Shown piece after piece: positions 51,431 through 63,561 of a stretch of DNA of 64,000 bases; the first letter of the stretch is position 1, and every line of letters begins with the position of its first letter. Position numbers and translations under genes: made by a program. The notes under the pieces were generated by a model. The model had not been told where the DNA came from and ran no database searches. It saw nothing but the letters and a program-made list of their open reading frames with translations. The DNA lies in NCBI RefSeq assembly GCF_000471905.2, contig NW_006499763.1, positions 506,239 to 570,238 on the forward strand, given 5' to 3'. Source of the stretch: Amborella trichopoda. Its lineage: Eukaryota; Streptophyta; Magnoliopsida; Amborellales; Amborellaceae.

Positions 51431-52812
51431 GTGTGTGTGTGAGAGAGAGAGGAGGGGAGGGGGGGTGGGGAGAGAGAGTGAGGAGGACCACCATTGGGGT
51501 CATGCTTTATTCCTGTGATTTAACTCTTTCACCATCACTGTTTCATTGTTTACTGATGACCAATGCAATATAGTTTTATATAGCCCTTTCCAAAAAAGCA
51601 TACTTTCCAATTGGGTCTCAAAATTTTTGAACATGGGTCACGTGCATTTTCAGGAACCCCATGCAACCCAACAACCTTATTTGAAGGTCTACGTACTTAT
51701 GTTAAAAACACGGCATATAGTCTTGGTTGCCTTGATATCGCATGTGAATCAAGCGATGGGTTTGGAGAAGCCATTGATGTAGCAAAAACAGCCGATATTG
51801 TTGCTGTGGTTGCTGGTTTAGACCTGACTCAGGAGACAGAAGACCATGATCGAGTAAGTTTAATTCTTCCAGGTAAGCAGAGAGGTCTCATAACTTCCAT
51901 TGCTCATGCTAGTAAAGGACCGGTGATCCTCATCTTAGTGGGAGGTGGGCCTATTGATGTTTCATTCACCAAAGAAGACCCGAGAATAGCTAGTATCCTA
52001 TGGATTGGCTACCCAGGTGAAACGGGTGGGGAAGCAGTTGCAGAAGTCTTATTTGGAGATGTCAACCCAGGTTAGTAAACTCCCATATTGTTTCTGAAGA
52101 TTCGAGTCTTTAGAAAGAGAAAAGTGACAAGATTAGCGATTCCAATAATATTGATTTTCCATTCTCTAGATAAGAGTTTTAGAGAGTGAAGAGGCCTGAT
52201 GTATGTTTTTGAGCCGAAGCAGGTGGGAGGCTGCCTGTGACATGGTACCCTGAATCATTCACCAGTGTGCCAATGACTGACATGAACATGCGCCCCGACC
52301 CATCTCGAGGATACCCTGGTCGAACTTATCGATTCTACACTGGGGAGGTGGTTTACCCATTTGGTCATGGGCTGAGTTATTCAGAATTTTCTTATGAGTT
52401 TCTCTCTCTTCCCAAGTTCCTTTCAGTCCCTAAGGTCGAATTACTCAGTTCAACTCCGGACACCTTAAGAACAAATCAGGTTGATTACATTTACATTGAA
52501 GAGGTGGAAACTTGTGAAGCATTGAGGTTTTATGTGCGTGTATCTGTGTTGAATGATGGTGGTATGGATGGAAGCCATGTTGTTCTTTTGTATAGTAAAT
52601 CACCAGCTAGGATTAGTGGCGCTCCAAAAAAGCAGTTAATTGGATTCAAACGTGTGCACACAAAATCTAAGCAGCCTACCGAAGCTGTGTTCTTTGTGAA
52701 CCCATGTGAGAACCTAAGCAATGTGAATGAGCACGGAGAAAGGGTTTTGGAAATTGGAAACCATGTCCTCATGGTTGGGAATGTAGAGCATCTTATGGTT
52801 GTAGGAAGTTGA
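48193..52812 (+). CDS. BXL6: Beta-D-xylosidase, glycoside hydrolase family 3 (BXL6-like), complete, six exons
   Basis: Exons 48193-48963, 50339-50508, 50687-50784, 50968-51318, 51654-52070 and 52223-52812 join to 798 codons plus TGA with GT-AG introns throughout, close to the usual 770-800 residues. Residues 19-32 are a hydrophobic leucine/phenylalanine run, a secretion signal. The GH3 N-terminal domain contains DPRWGRGQETCGEDP (about 174-188), the substrate-pocket CCKHFTAYD (about 234-242) and ITSDCDAV at 316-323. Asp319 is the expected catalytic nucleophile. The GH3 C-terminal alpha/beta domain follows (WIGYPGETGGEA), then the fibronectin-III-like end with YPFGHGLSY. Family members act in the apoplast, releasing xylose (sometimes arabinose) from wall polysaccharides. 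The overall text is closest to Arabidopsis BXL6 as I recall it. The start at 48193 is the first in-frame ATG; Met9 at 48217 is a plausible alternative that gives a shorter signal-peptide n-region. The promoter is encroached on by a MITE remnant ending 121 bp upstream. Confidence 0.95.
48964..50338 (+). other. BXL6 intron 1, longest of the gene
   Basis: A 1,375-bp GT-AG intron, AT-rich, with A-rich runs around 49430-49565 and a C-rich run at 50165-50195. No nested gene recognised. Confidence 0.8.
51395..51465. repeat. (GT)n/(GA)n compound microsatellite in BXL6 intron 4
   Basis: About 20 GT units with one GC interruption run into GAGAGAGAGAGG and a G-rich patch. Confidence 0.95.
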
Positions 52813-54469
52813 AGCTCATGTGTTTCTTTGTTGGCTGAACAAACAGCCCTGATTTCCAGTAATTGTGTATTTATGTGAATTTCATAAAAGAAAGTCAATT
52901 CTGTTCTCCAAATTCGTTTTGATTGAACCTTCTAACAATGCATGTCGCTCTAATAACATCCCTATATCTTCTTGGCCATTAAAAAAATGGATTGAAAACA
53001 CTGAATATGGATTTCTTATCTTGATGCCGTTTGTGATAATTTTTGTGCCATCGCTATAACTGCCACGACAAGCCCTGCATTCTGCTTTATGTATGAGGAT
53101 CAATCCTGTAAGTTTGTAAGTTCTTATTTTGGTGGAATCTCAAATAAGTTCGTTTAGAAACATGTGTAAAATCCTCAAAACTTCATCACTATGACTACCA
53201 AAAAACACAGTTAATGAAAAAAATATATTGGATATCACCATGGAAGTTGCTCATGAACTTGGCCATGCTTTGGCATGTTAATACCTTTCTGAAGCCAAAG
53301 GTTCCATGAATGAACATGCCAATATGTCCTGGGGCCTGTTGCTTCGACCTCGGCTAGGCAACAACTAAAATATCCCTTGAACCTTGCTGAATGTCAATTG
53401 AGCGGTCCCCATAATGCACAAACCTGGGGACTTAAAATCCAAATGCTTGCACACCAGATGTACATGTGCACTCGCGCACACACACAACAAACACACACAA
53501 AGTAAAATCGAGAGAGAGAGAAAGAGGAAATAGATTCTACTTGTAAACCATCATTCACTCACACAACATGACTAAAATCAAGGTTAAATCTTGGAACTTT
53601 ATGATTTAACTGCACCCATGTGCTCGAAAACCTGGACAACCCCATCCACATGCATGCGCAGAAGACTGCTAGACTTCAGCAAGCCACGCGACTCCACTGA
53701 ATTTCCAAACTATCTCCCAACAACTAGGGTGAGTATGGATGAATTGGGTAGGTGGATTATTGACTAACATTAATCATGTTGGAGAGTAAAATTAATCGTT
53801 GTTTTCTTCTAAGATCAGTTAGATTTAGCGGTTATTGCGGAGTTTTGAAAACTAATAGGATTAAGAAATGGACTAAGACAAATATGTTGTGACGCAGTTC
53901 CGAAATCGTGCATTCCAAATATATTATTAGTCAGAATTAATCATATGTTTAATGGTCAACAAAAAACTGTAATTTTAATTGATAGTTGATTTCAACTTGC
54001 TGAGGTTGTGGAGGCTGAACCCACACATATAATGCGTTCCTTTTTAGTAATATTAATTCAATTTTATTAACTCAAATGATGACCAAATACATTATTCATA
54101 AGAGAAATAAGAGTTACCCAATCTATACCTCCTTATAAACATACACAAATGTGCTTTTTTTTAACTTTATTTCTCACACTCAATTTGTAGATGTTTTTGT
54201 CTATGTCATATTTAAATAGCTATGTACTCGATCTTGAGGGAACTCTTGATAAATGAAGTTCATTGTTCTGCAAGCAAATGATTCCTCATAACCCTCCACT
54301 ACCGATTAGCCTAAGTTGTTTTGTGTTTTACTCCTGTTTTCTCCATCAAATTTCTATTTCACGCTGTGCTTTTACATGATAATGCGAAATGGGCTGTCTC
54401 TCTCTTTTCTCCTCTTTAGTTTTTGACAATCCCAAATCAATTAATTGACCGATCAATTGTTTTGCCATA
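52813..54469. other. BXL6 3' flank and intergenic DNA
   Basis: It contains the 3' UTR (ATAAAAG near 52884 could serve as a polyadenylation signal), short CA and GA repeats at 53470-53525, and otherwise unremarkable AT-rich DNA. Confidence 0.6.
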
Positions 54470-54478
54470 AAATATGAT

Positions 54479-55052
54479 AGGAAAGCTTTTTATGTTCCCC
54501 TACAACATAGAAGTTCTATGTTCTTTCTACCATTCAGCCCTCTACTTTTTTTATGTTCCCCTACAACATAAAAGTTCTATGTTCCTTCTACCATTCAGCC
54601 CTCCATTTTTATCAAGTGAGCTACTCACCGTTTGATCTTAGATCCGACGTCTCAAAGTATTTTATTTTTAGTTTTTTTAATAAAATGTTTTTTAATATGA
54701 AATTTGGTACGTGCCATCTTCTCATTGGGGCGCACCTATAAAAAATATTAACAATAATTTTTTGATAAAAAATAATCACCAAAATACCTGTTAAATCTTT
54801 CAGGGGTATTTTGGTTATTTTATTTTATTGAAAATATTTTTTTTATAGTTTTTATTAGTGCGAGTTTAATATAGGAATGGACGTCCAAAATTTGGTGTCA
54901 AAACAGTTTATAGAAAAAATAAATAAAAATAAAACAGTGTAGAGACGTGACATTGTGATTGGAACATTCTTAGCCCTCCATTAAAAAATGGACGGTTAGA
55001 TAAGGGAAACATAGAACTTCTATATTGTAGGAGGAACATAAAAAGCTTGCCC
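54479..55052. mobile_element. Family-B foldback element, 574 bp, with 9-bp target-site duplication
   Basis: The ends AGGAAAGCTTTTTATGTTCC and GGAACATAAAAAGCTTGCCC are inverted repeats. The direct repeat AAATATGAT flanks it exactly at 54470-54478 and 55053-55061, pointing to a Mutator-like source. The left terminal segment is doubled in tandem (54486-54545 and 54548-54605). The central palindrome CACCAAAATACC/GGGTATTTTGGT lies at 54777-54816. Non-coding. Confidence 0.9.
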
Positions 55053-55061
55053 AAATATGAT

Positions 55062-56643
55062 TTCTCCCTTTTGCTCTTGTTGTTCATGGTCTTGTTTTCT
55101 ATTTCTTACAACGTTCCCAATTGCCGTGATCAAAATCGTTGGCTAGTCCAATAGGAGGATTTCACTACCTCAGTACCTTTGTGATTTGGGTTTCTAGGGA
55201 TAATGGATGCCCCAAAATGAATTTTGTAGATAGTCTATCCCTCAATACTTTTGTTATCACAATCAGATAATATTTTTTTTGGTTTTACCCATACAAAATA
55301 GATCTTTTAAAGACTAAATTGCCCTTCCCCGTCTCTCTCTACCCGCCCTCTCCTCTCTCTAAAGCCTTGACAGATCCAGTACATTATTGTGCCAGATCAA
55401 ATTTTTTTTGTGGTCCGGCGCAAAATTGTGCCAAACCGGATTATAGTGCTTCTGAATTTCCAAAAGCCTTCTAGATTTCCTGGAGCTTGTAACCCGTCGG
55501 ACCAAAATTTTTTAGAGGTGAAGCACTTTTAACTTCCTTGTGCGTATGGAGAGGTAAAAGCTTTAATGCAAAGGTTTGAGACTATTTTCTTCATTCATGG
55601 GTCCAAAGTGTGTTTCAAGCCTTAATTACATTGTTTCGCGCCTCAACCTTGTGTAAACGTTTTCTATCAACTAATCCAATTTCATGGAATAAAGGTCATA
55701 TGAGAGTTCCTTGTTGATTAATTCCTTTATTAGATGAAATAAAAGATGATACTTTTAGAGAAAGTACAAAGATATACCCAGTATTTTAAAACTCAACTAA
55801 CATTCGGATCGCTAATCTGAACCTGAAAAACTCAGGCAATTCCCCATTTGGATCGCTAATTTAAACCTAAAATCGACAGACTGAACTGGTGGTTGTAGGA
55901 AGGTATCGGTTGTGGCTCAACTCCTCCTAAAACCCCCTACTAATAAATTTTTTCTTTTATTTAAGTTTATCTAATGTTCTTTTAGATCGCCCTTAAATCA
56001 AACCCCTATTTTTTATTTTTCAGTAATTTTTAGTGATTCCTTATATATCCGATCCAACAATCAGACACGTATATATGTAATGGACGAGCCACCCAACGAT
56101 CCGGGTTTTGAAACACTGTATATGCCATTGCTGCTGTGAAGCCAATAAGGAAACATATTGTTTAGCAATAGGTGTCACTCAACACGATTCTTCAGTGGTC
56201 CACAGGTTTATTTCTTGCTTTGGATTTTCTCCTTTTGTAATTAAATTATCTGTACATGTTTTGAATCTAATGAAGAGCCACACATTACTGGAAAAAGAAA
56301 AGGTGTGTAACATTACATCGCCCATGCCCAATAAAAGTTGACGGTTCAAAAAACAAAAAACAGTTCTGTGATGTACAAGAGATAAAGCAAATAAAAGGAT
56401 AAGGCAACAACAGTGGACTTAAGACATTTTTCACGCACTTGCATCTTATATCAGGGCAAATGTCATTCATTTCCAAGAAAATTTTTGAGGTTTTATCACG
56501 ACACAAAATAAACACAATGTTCACGAGAACGCATCCAAAGCATACAAGCCACTTTGAATGGAATTAGACACCACCCTAATTCCATCTATTGTGAAAAAAA
56601 CAAAAAACCAAATTACAAAAATTTGAAACAGCATTTGATTGAG
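55062..56643. other. Intergenic DNA between BXL6 and ODR4
   Basis: No gene recognised. A degenerate cluster of CTGAACC/TCGGAT motifs lies at 55795-56110. The part next to 56643 is the ODR4 3' UTR on the minus strand. Confidence 0.55.
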
Positions 56644-59600
56644 CTATATGGATTTTGGGCCACTCAAAATCATTCCCACGCCAATCAAGATTGCCAAAAG
56701 AAGGATGGCCAGAGCAGCCAAAAGATTTAAATTACTATGATTTGTGACTCTTTGACCGCCCGTTCCTGTCGAGGACACATCCTTGCTCTTCCTTCTCCTC
56801 TCTTCCAATTCTGCTAATGAATTGCATGAAACTACATCCCAGAAAGGTCTCATAGCCAAAGTCGGACCCTTAATTTCAACTTCCAGTATATCCGAAGGGT
56901 TCATTTCATCCTCCATAGACATCAACTCTTTGCCGTGAACCTTAACATCCTGATAAAAAAGAAAACGTACACACATTGAGCCCAAAAAATAACATACTTT
57001 CAATGCTAGACAGAAAATTGCATTTCTTTCACTGGCAACAAACAATTGAAGTTCAGAAAAGTCATCAAATCACATAAATAAAGGTTGTACTTCATTTTTA
57101 TTCTGAATATATAATGAATTATGATGAGCATATGACTTTGGGCTTTGGTTATGTATCAGACAACCAAAGGCCAAAGCCATGTATATGTCCATCATATTTT
57201 ATAACCAGTAAATTCAGAATAAAAAATGAAGTAAAGCACACATCTTATTTTACTTAATTGAGAATGGCCCACAAACCTCAAATGACTCTGACGGTTGTAA
57301 ATAATCACAGATAAAGATACCTTCAATCCAAGGAAACAGAACCCTTCTAGGGAAAGGAAGATTGGAAGGTTGTCTGTTTGCAAAAAAAGTATATGCAGAA
57401 TCACTAGTTAGAATAATCAGCAACAAATGAAGGAATTAGCAGACGATGTTGAAAAATTTACTTATCTTAAGAACGAACAAGAAAATTAAAAACACCATAT
57501 ACGCACAACACAAATACAATTACCATTCTACAATACTAGATCAATATGTTAGGGGTAGAACAAAGTGTGAGATTTTTGAAGGATACTTTAATTGGAATGT
57601 TTAGAAAGCAGTTGGGGTGTATGCTCAAGAGAACAAAAAGGAGATAAATACACAGGAACAATGAGAACAGCCTATGCACATAAAGTTTAAATCTGTATAC
57701 CATATTAACCAAGAGAAGAGAAGGGCTATCAATTATTTGGTTCTGAAACATTTGAGCTATTTAGACGTACCATATCAATAACAATTATGGAGTAACGCTC
57801 ACCTCCATTCATGCAGGAAAAGAGGGTTCAAAGAGTTCGAAGAAGACTTCCCATCAAATGGACTCCCTCCACCTTCAGAATTTGATCCTGAATATTGCTC
57901 TGCCTCATCACAGATAATATCGAGTCTACTTCTTAAACTGGTGATAATGTCCCCCTAAACAAGAAGCAAATTATAACAGTTTAGACTTCCGAATAATTTG
58001 TGGCAGCTTAGCAATATCCACAAATGGAAATAGTAAAAATCCAATAAAACAATATCACGATATTTGCATAAGAAAAACATATCCAGAATATAGTATCCAC
58101 TCAGATATCTGAACCTCCAAAGAATCAGACCTCACTAATGAACAATCTGCAACATGTGAGTATGGATAATTTATAACTACCATTCTTTTCACCAAAACCT
58201 GAAAGTTATCTTGTGTTTGGTATGTAAAACTTCCAATTTTGAATTCCCATTAAATATTTTGATGAAACTCTGGGAGAAGCCTAAAAAATGAAGCCTTAAC
58301 TTTGCAGGCTTGCACCTTTCACAGAACGATGGCAGTGGCTGAAATCTGCAATTCCATACAATGAAGAGGTTCAATCAATAAGGTGGGCAAGGGAAATAGG
58401 CCTGTCGTAGCTTCAGGGTAAAGGAGTGATGTAATCAATCAAAATGGCAGTGTTATATATATAAGGGGAATTTATCAAAATACCCCTAATAGATTAACGG
58501 TAGATACTTAACACTAAAAGTCCATCAAACACACACGATCATGAGTTGGAATAGTTGAAAATGGGTAAAATGTAAAATAGTAAACAAGTTAGAAAAATGT
58601 CAAATTTTATTTTTTTATAGTTATTTGCTAGAACAAATGTATTTGGCATAAGTGCGGCTGATAGTTCTGTTTGCATGCTTAATTTGGACATTCATGTGAT
58701 ATCTGTTCGCTACGCCCAATAACTCAGACTCTAATCCTCGTCACTGAGATGCCCACTCACCATCTCTTTGATGGCCTTGATTTCTTTTTCTTTGTGTATT
58801 TATATGGGTCTGCAAAGAATTTACGTCTCAGATGTCAAAATTGCTGGTTGATGGTTGCCCATAGAAGGCAGAAACATCTAACCCTTTCAAAGCTCAATTT
58901 TGGGAACGGTATATCATCGAACAGCTAGGTTCCAAACCAATTGGGCCCTCATTTCTGTCTTTGAACTCCCTTCTGTTGCTACCGCAGGTGCAACCTCATT
59001 CTCTTGCGCATAGGCAACCCCACTCTCTTCAAGCTTACTGCGATACTGGACTTGATTTCCTCCATCTCTAGTAGAATAGAAGCAAGTCTTCACAGTCCTT
59101 CTTCGCCATGAGATAGCATTCATAGAGTCTCCCTTGACAATCAAAGCTCCCCAATCTGGCTGAATAAGTCCTGCCAAGAGTATCCCGGTCTCTACTTAGG
59201 TGCATCACGGATATTGGCAGGGCCTGCAAATGTTCAAATTATAGCACCCTCAGAGGGACATATAACTCTTCCAATGCCCGTGGCACCTGAATTCCACTAA
59301 CTCTCCCATCAAAATTCGATTTTTACTTTCAGCGTCCCATTTGTTGCAGAAGTCCAATAATGGCTGCTGTTCCTTAGCATATAGCTCCGTTTCATGTAGG
59401 CCTTTGGCTGTATGCCCCCAAGATTCTGAACGTGACAAGGCCCATCGGATAAATATTTTTATCATCCCTTATATCCAAGTATTTGATCAACTTTCTTGAG
59501 AGGTCGTATTTCATTTCATCCACAGAGGCCATGAGATTGCTAGAATGGTAAATCGTCACAGAAACAGAGCTCATTTTGGAAGTGGTTGGGAATGCCATTG

Positions 59601-60249
59601 TTTCATTAGATCACCCAAGAAAGTATAAGTGACCCAATTAAGCTCAAAAGGATTCAATAGGACCACATTTAGGGGTTTTACTTATGCCAGGTAGATTCTG
59701 AAGAATGAAAAAATGTGAGTGTATAGATGGATAAAGCATAAAGAATAAAACATAGAGAGAATGCATTTAAACAATAGAGAGCTACAAACAAAAGCCACCA
59801 TGAACCATGAACAACTCCAGAAATTCTGCAACGAATCACAAACAGCTCCAGAAATTCTCACTTCTATACACAGATTAAGAAGAAAAATTTTACATTTGCA
59901 AAATGAACAGCTCTTCGGTTGAAAGCCAACTTATGTGATACCTTAATATCAGATACAGCTTGTGAAACAGGTTCCTTAGGACCCAAGTGTCCAGACGCAT
60001 AAATTGATCCATACAATACAAGAAGGCCAGCCACCTCCTTTGTGCTGCATGCTTCAACATATCATATTTCAATGTATTAGCACTTAGAAAAAAGGTTTTG
60101 TAGGTTGCCACAAATTATTTAGATTGGAATTGAGTCCCTAACTATTTTATACAATAAAACACACCTTCCATCGATTTATCTTCGAGGAATGGTAAAAGCA
60201 ATTCAATTTCATGTGGATTCCCTGAGGCACTTAGCTGATCTCCAGTTAC
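56644..60249 (-). CDS. ODR4: ODR4-homologue ER membrane protein, 5'-partial, last five exons
   Basis: On the minus strand, exons 60249-60165, 60051-59942, 57954-57803, 57373-57277 and 56949-56644 join to 249 codons plus TAG with matching phases. Family-like text includes GPKEPVSQAVSDIKGDIITS across the second junction, then SLRSRLDIICDEAEQ, PFPRRVLFPWIEGIFICDYL and a C-terminal hydrophobic anchor (LNLLAALAILLLAILIGVG) just before the end. ODR4 proteins are tail-anchored ER proteins that partner the UFM1-specific protease UFSP2 and, in worms, help receptor trafficking; the plant role is inferred. The N-terminal half is missing. No further coding exon could be recognised between 60250 and 64000, so the next upstream intron is at least 3.7 kb. 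The 2-kb intron 57955-59941 contains an unrelated broken coding remnant. The name rests on remembered family motifs, not a search. Confidence 0.85.
58463..58600. mobile_element. Family-D MITE remnant in ODR4 intron
   Basis: The left end AGGGGAATTTATCAAAATAC matches the element at 472-632. Internal CACACACGATCATGAGTTGG matches the copy near 20404-20422. The right end is lost. Confidence 0.6.
58914..59598 (-). pseudogene. Frameshifted coding remnant of unknown family inside an ODR4 intron
   Basis: Three successive stretches on the minus strand read like one protein interrupted by frame changes. The first starts with an ATG at 59598 and reads SSVSVTIYHSSNLMASVDEM, continuing to about 59392. A middle part follows in another frame from roughly 59390 to 59260. 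A final part ends in EMRAQLVWNLAVR at 58914. At least three frame shifts and a stop inside the third part separate them, so it is not expressed as one protein. Amino-acid composition and codon-like continuity suggest a formerly real gene of about 220-230 residues. I do not recognise the family. A retroposed host gene and an old integrated viral gene are both possible, and I cannot choose between them. Confidence 0.5.
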
Positions 60250-60499
60250 CTGTGAGGGAAAGAAAGATTAAATATCTAATAAAATATATCATGAAGTAAG
60301 CACCATACTAGACAGATCATGTTAACAAATATAAGAACCATCAAGTAGCTCAGAGAAAATATTAATAATGCAAAACAGGCTTTGGTTAACAAGATCAATC
60401 CAATGGCAGATGTTCTGAAAAGACAAGTGTCAAACAGAATAATTTAAGCACCCCAAACAATCAAAAGCTTGATCTTAACTTGACATGGTATATAATAAA

Positions 60500-60731
60500 G
60501 AAAACTATACAATGAGACCATTTACCTTTGGTACAAGGTGGTCACAACTAATATTGACCACTGGATGTGAAATTGGGTGGCTGCATTTATTCCATTGACC
60601 AAGTTCAAAGTTCAAAAGAAATTTTCTTGAACTTTGTGACACACCCGAACCATCATATTTAATATCGAATGGTTATAAGTAATTGTGACCTCCTTGTACC
60701 AAAACTAAACGGTCTCATTATATGTAATCCC
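60500..60731. mobile_element. Family-A foldback MITE, 232 bp, with flanking duplication
   Basis: The ends GAAAACTATACAATGAGACC and, inverted, GGGATTACATATAATGAGAC, followed by matching TTTGGTACAAGG(T/A)GGTCACAA, form long inverted repeats. ATATAATAAA flanks it at 60490-60499 and 60732-60741 (9 or 10 bp). This is the best-bounded member of a family with at least five copies here. Confidence 0.85.
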
Positions 60732-60754
60732 ATATAATAAAGCCTGAGTTAACC

Positions 60755-61350
60755 TTGATCATCATCATCATCATAGCCTTTTCCCAATTAATTGGGATCG
60801 ACTACATGAATCCTAGTCTACCATTCTGCTTTATTTCAGGTCATACCCTCAATGAGACCATAAGTTTCAGACTACTTCCAACCACGTCCTTTTGGGTCTA
60901 CCTCTTGCCCTTTTCAATCCTTCCACTTGAACTAACTTGTATCTCCTAACAGGTGTTGTACTAGGTCGACACCAGACATGGCCAGCCCACCTAAGTCTAC
61001 TCTCTCTCATCATATTGCCTACTAGTGCCACACCTAAGTTTTCCAAAATGGATTCATTTCGAATTCTATCCCTTCTTGTCTTGCTACTTATCCATCTCAA
61101 CATTCTCATCTCCGCTACACTCATTTTTTATGGGTATACGGTTTGTTGTCTGCCCAACATTCTGCCCCATAAAGTAAAGCTAGTCTCACAACTGTCCTAT
61201 AGAATTTACCCTTCGGTGTTCACATAAAATTCTAGTTGCACATCTCCACTTCGCCCGCCCAGCTCTAATTCTATGTCCGACATCTTCTTCAATCTCTCCA
61301 TTTTCATAGATTATCGACCCAAGGTATCGAAAGTGCAACCTTCTTTTTTA
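60755..61350 (-). mobile_element. RTE-type LINE remnant, 3' end, in an ODR4 intron
   Basis: The minus strand gives MSVAEMRMLRWISSKTRRDR, then RLRWAGHVWCRPSTTPVRRY and a GRPKRTW end. The 3' tail is seen on the plus strand as CAATTAATTGGGATCGACTA, next to a (ATC)n run at 60758-60774. It is close in sequence to 12795-13280, so these two copies are probably from the same burst. Confidence 0.82.
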
Positions 61351-63561
61351 GCTTAATTAAAAGTACAATATTGATCTCTTTTAACAGGAATATAATTACG
61401 TATTAATGAGAAGAAGAATTGGCATTGTTCTGTTTCACACTAATTGGGCATTTGAAAGGGTTACTAGATGAGAGAGAAAAAAAGAGGGTCAGTTCAAATA
61501 GTGGGAAGGAAGAGAGATAGATAGTTGGTTTATACTGATAATGAGGAAAGGTAAAAGGGTAGGGAATTCATAAATGGAAGGAGTAGTCATAGAGGGGACA
61601 GGATGAGAAGTGGTGACGAGCATGTCTAATATTAGGACAGAAAAGAGTGAGATTTTATCATATATATAAAGGGCATCATAAGCGTATCACTAGGTGAATG
61701 AGAGAAACATTTGGATTTTACAGTTTTCTTTTCATAAGCGTTTCAAAACCAGCCACCTAGAGCCTAAGTGAGCCAAGGGAGCCTAGATGATGGCCCTTCT
61801 AGGCATTGGGTTCCCTAAGCGCCCGCCAGGGGCAAAAATACCCCTCGTGGAAGGGCATTTTAGTCCTTTTTCCCACTAAATAAGGGGGAAATGAAGGAAA
61901 AAAGTGATCTTCCTATCTGCCTCAAGGAGGTGTTTAGGTTTTATTGTGACCTAAACCCCTTTTTAGCTTTTAGAGTGGAAAAAATTTGAAAAAAGACAAC
62001 ATTTTTGCATTTCTGTAAGATCAATTAGGTAAATCAATGTTTTGAAAAATCGGTCCAAACATCATCCTTCGGGTTTAGATTTGATTTCAAAATGGGCTCG
62101 ACTCCAATGCATATGATGCAACTGACCCTATTTTTTCTAATGATGATTGAAGACTCTGAGACTTCAAGTCTATATTTCTTTCCTTTTTTTTTTCTTTTTT
62201 TTTCCTCCTTTTATGCATATGGACTACGGAACATGGAGTGTATGGACTATGGACTAGGATCTAGTACTGAATTTAACTATTGGATTGTATTTTCCTATTT
62301 TTCTTAATGAGTTAGTAACTAATTGCCCAGATCTCAAATACTATAGACCTCAAAATGCATTTTTTCACTATGTATGGAGTATGGACTAATGGTATGGAGT
62401 GTATGGACCATGGATTGACTATGTGTTATGCATTCTTATGTGTTATGCCTTAATATGCATTTTTTACACAGAATTTGGACCTAAAACAGTTGGATCAAAC
62501 ACCTCCTACCCTTGTTCTTCCACCTGTGCCGTCCAGAAACCTTGGTGACCGCCTAGGCGCTAGGCAGCCAAGACCCCCCTGGCCACCTAGGCACCACCAG
62601 GCATTTTTTTGAACATTGTTTTCTTTAATAAATAAGATGAGTAGGATTATTACTGTAGGTGCGGGGTTGAAGAGTGCAATTAAATATGGAAATTGGGTGT
62701 ACAGTGATGATGGGGAAGCAAAAGAGGAGGGAATTCAGAAATGGTAGGAGCAGACCTAGAGGAAACAGAGTTAGAAGCGGGGAGGGGTACGTCTGATATT
62801 AGGATAGACACAAGTGAGATTATATCAGATAACTTGAGCAATGTACAAGAAATTAAATCCAGCTGCCTAGGCAGCCCATAGAGTGGTAGAGGATGACTTT
62901 GCGAATATCTTTTTGATTTGATATATATATATATATATGGGAAGTGATTTCATGCAGCAATCATATTATAATATAATGAAACAATCTTCAAAAACCATGT
63001 TAGGACCATTTTTTTGACCTCAATTTTTAAATATACAATATTTTCATTCTTATAAACAATGACAAAAAATAAAAATTAAAAAAAAAAAGAACTTAAAAAT
63101 ATTTTGTTAGCTCAATTAATATAGGTTGTCCATTTTGGTTAGACATTTAGATCTAAGCCTTAAAATGATTTTGTTTTCTTTCAAAAATTTTTTGATGACT
63201 TTTTTATTATTACATGAACAATGTTTTTTTTTCAAGAAAGTTATTAGATGAACAATGTTTAAAAAAAAAAAGTTGATATTGAGTTTGTGAAGGCCTAAAT
63301 CTTGAAATTCACCAAATGGATGTCTAGATCATTGTTAGAAGGGGGACTCATTTTGAGCATATCTAAGGTGTAAGATGAATTTACTTTATTGAGGATTGAT
63401 TATTGGGATGAGGTATGTGCAATTTTTTGGGTCATACAAATGCCACGAACATGGTTTTCTAGAAGTGTGGTTTCAGTATATTACAATGACACAGTGACAT
63501 GAAATCATTCCCTTATATATATATGTATATATATATATATATATAAGAAAAGTCTTCCCAA
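61351..63561. other. ODR4 upstream intron or 5' flank, nothing coding recognised
   Basis: AT-rich DNA with GCCTAGG/CCACCTAGGC-like motifs at 61755-61830 and 62540-62600, repeated TATGGACTA(T/C)GGA motifs at 62218-62415, and TA microsatellites at 62920-62937 and 63513-63545. I could not find the missing N-terminal ODR4 exons. Confidence 0.5.

Noticed and set aside
59942-60044. Alternative ODR4 acceptor at CATGCAG/CACAAAG
   Set aside because: It leaves the wrong phase with the upstream exon. The acceptor 7 bases earlier (TTGAAG/CATGCAGC, exon start 60051) joins in frame and gives the family-like ACSTKEV.
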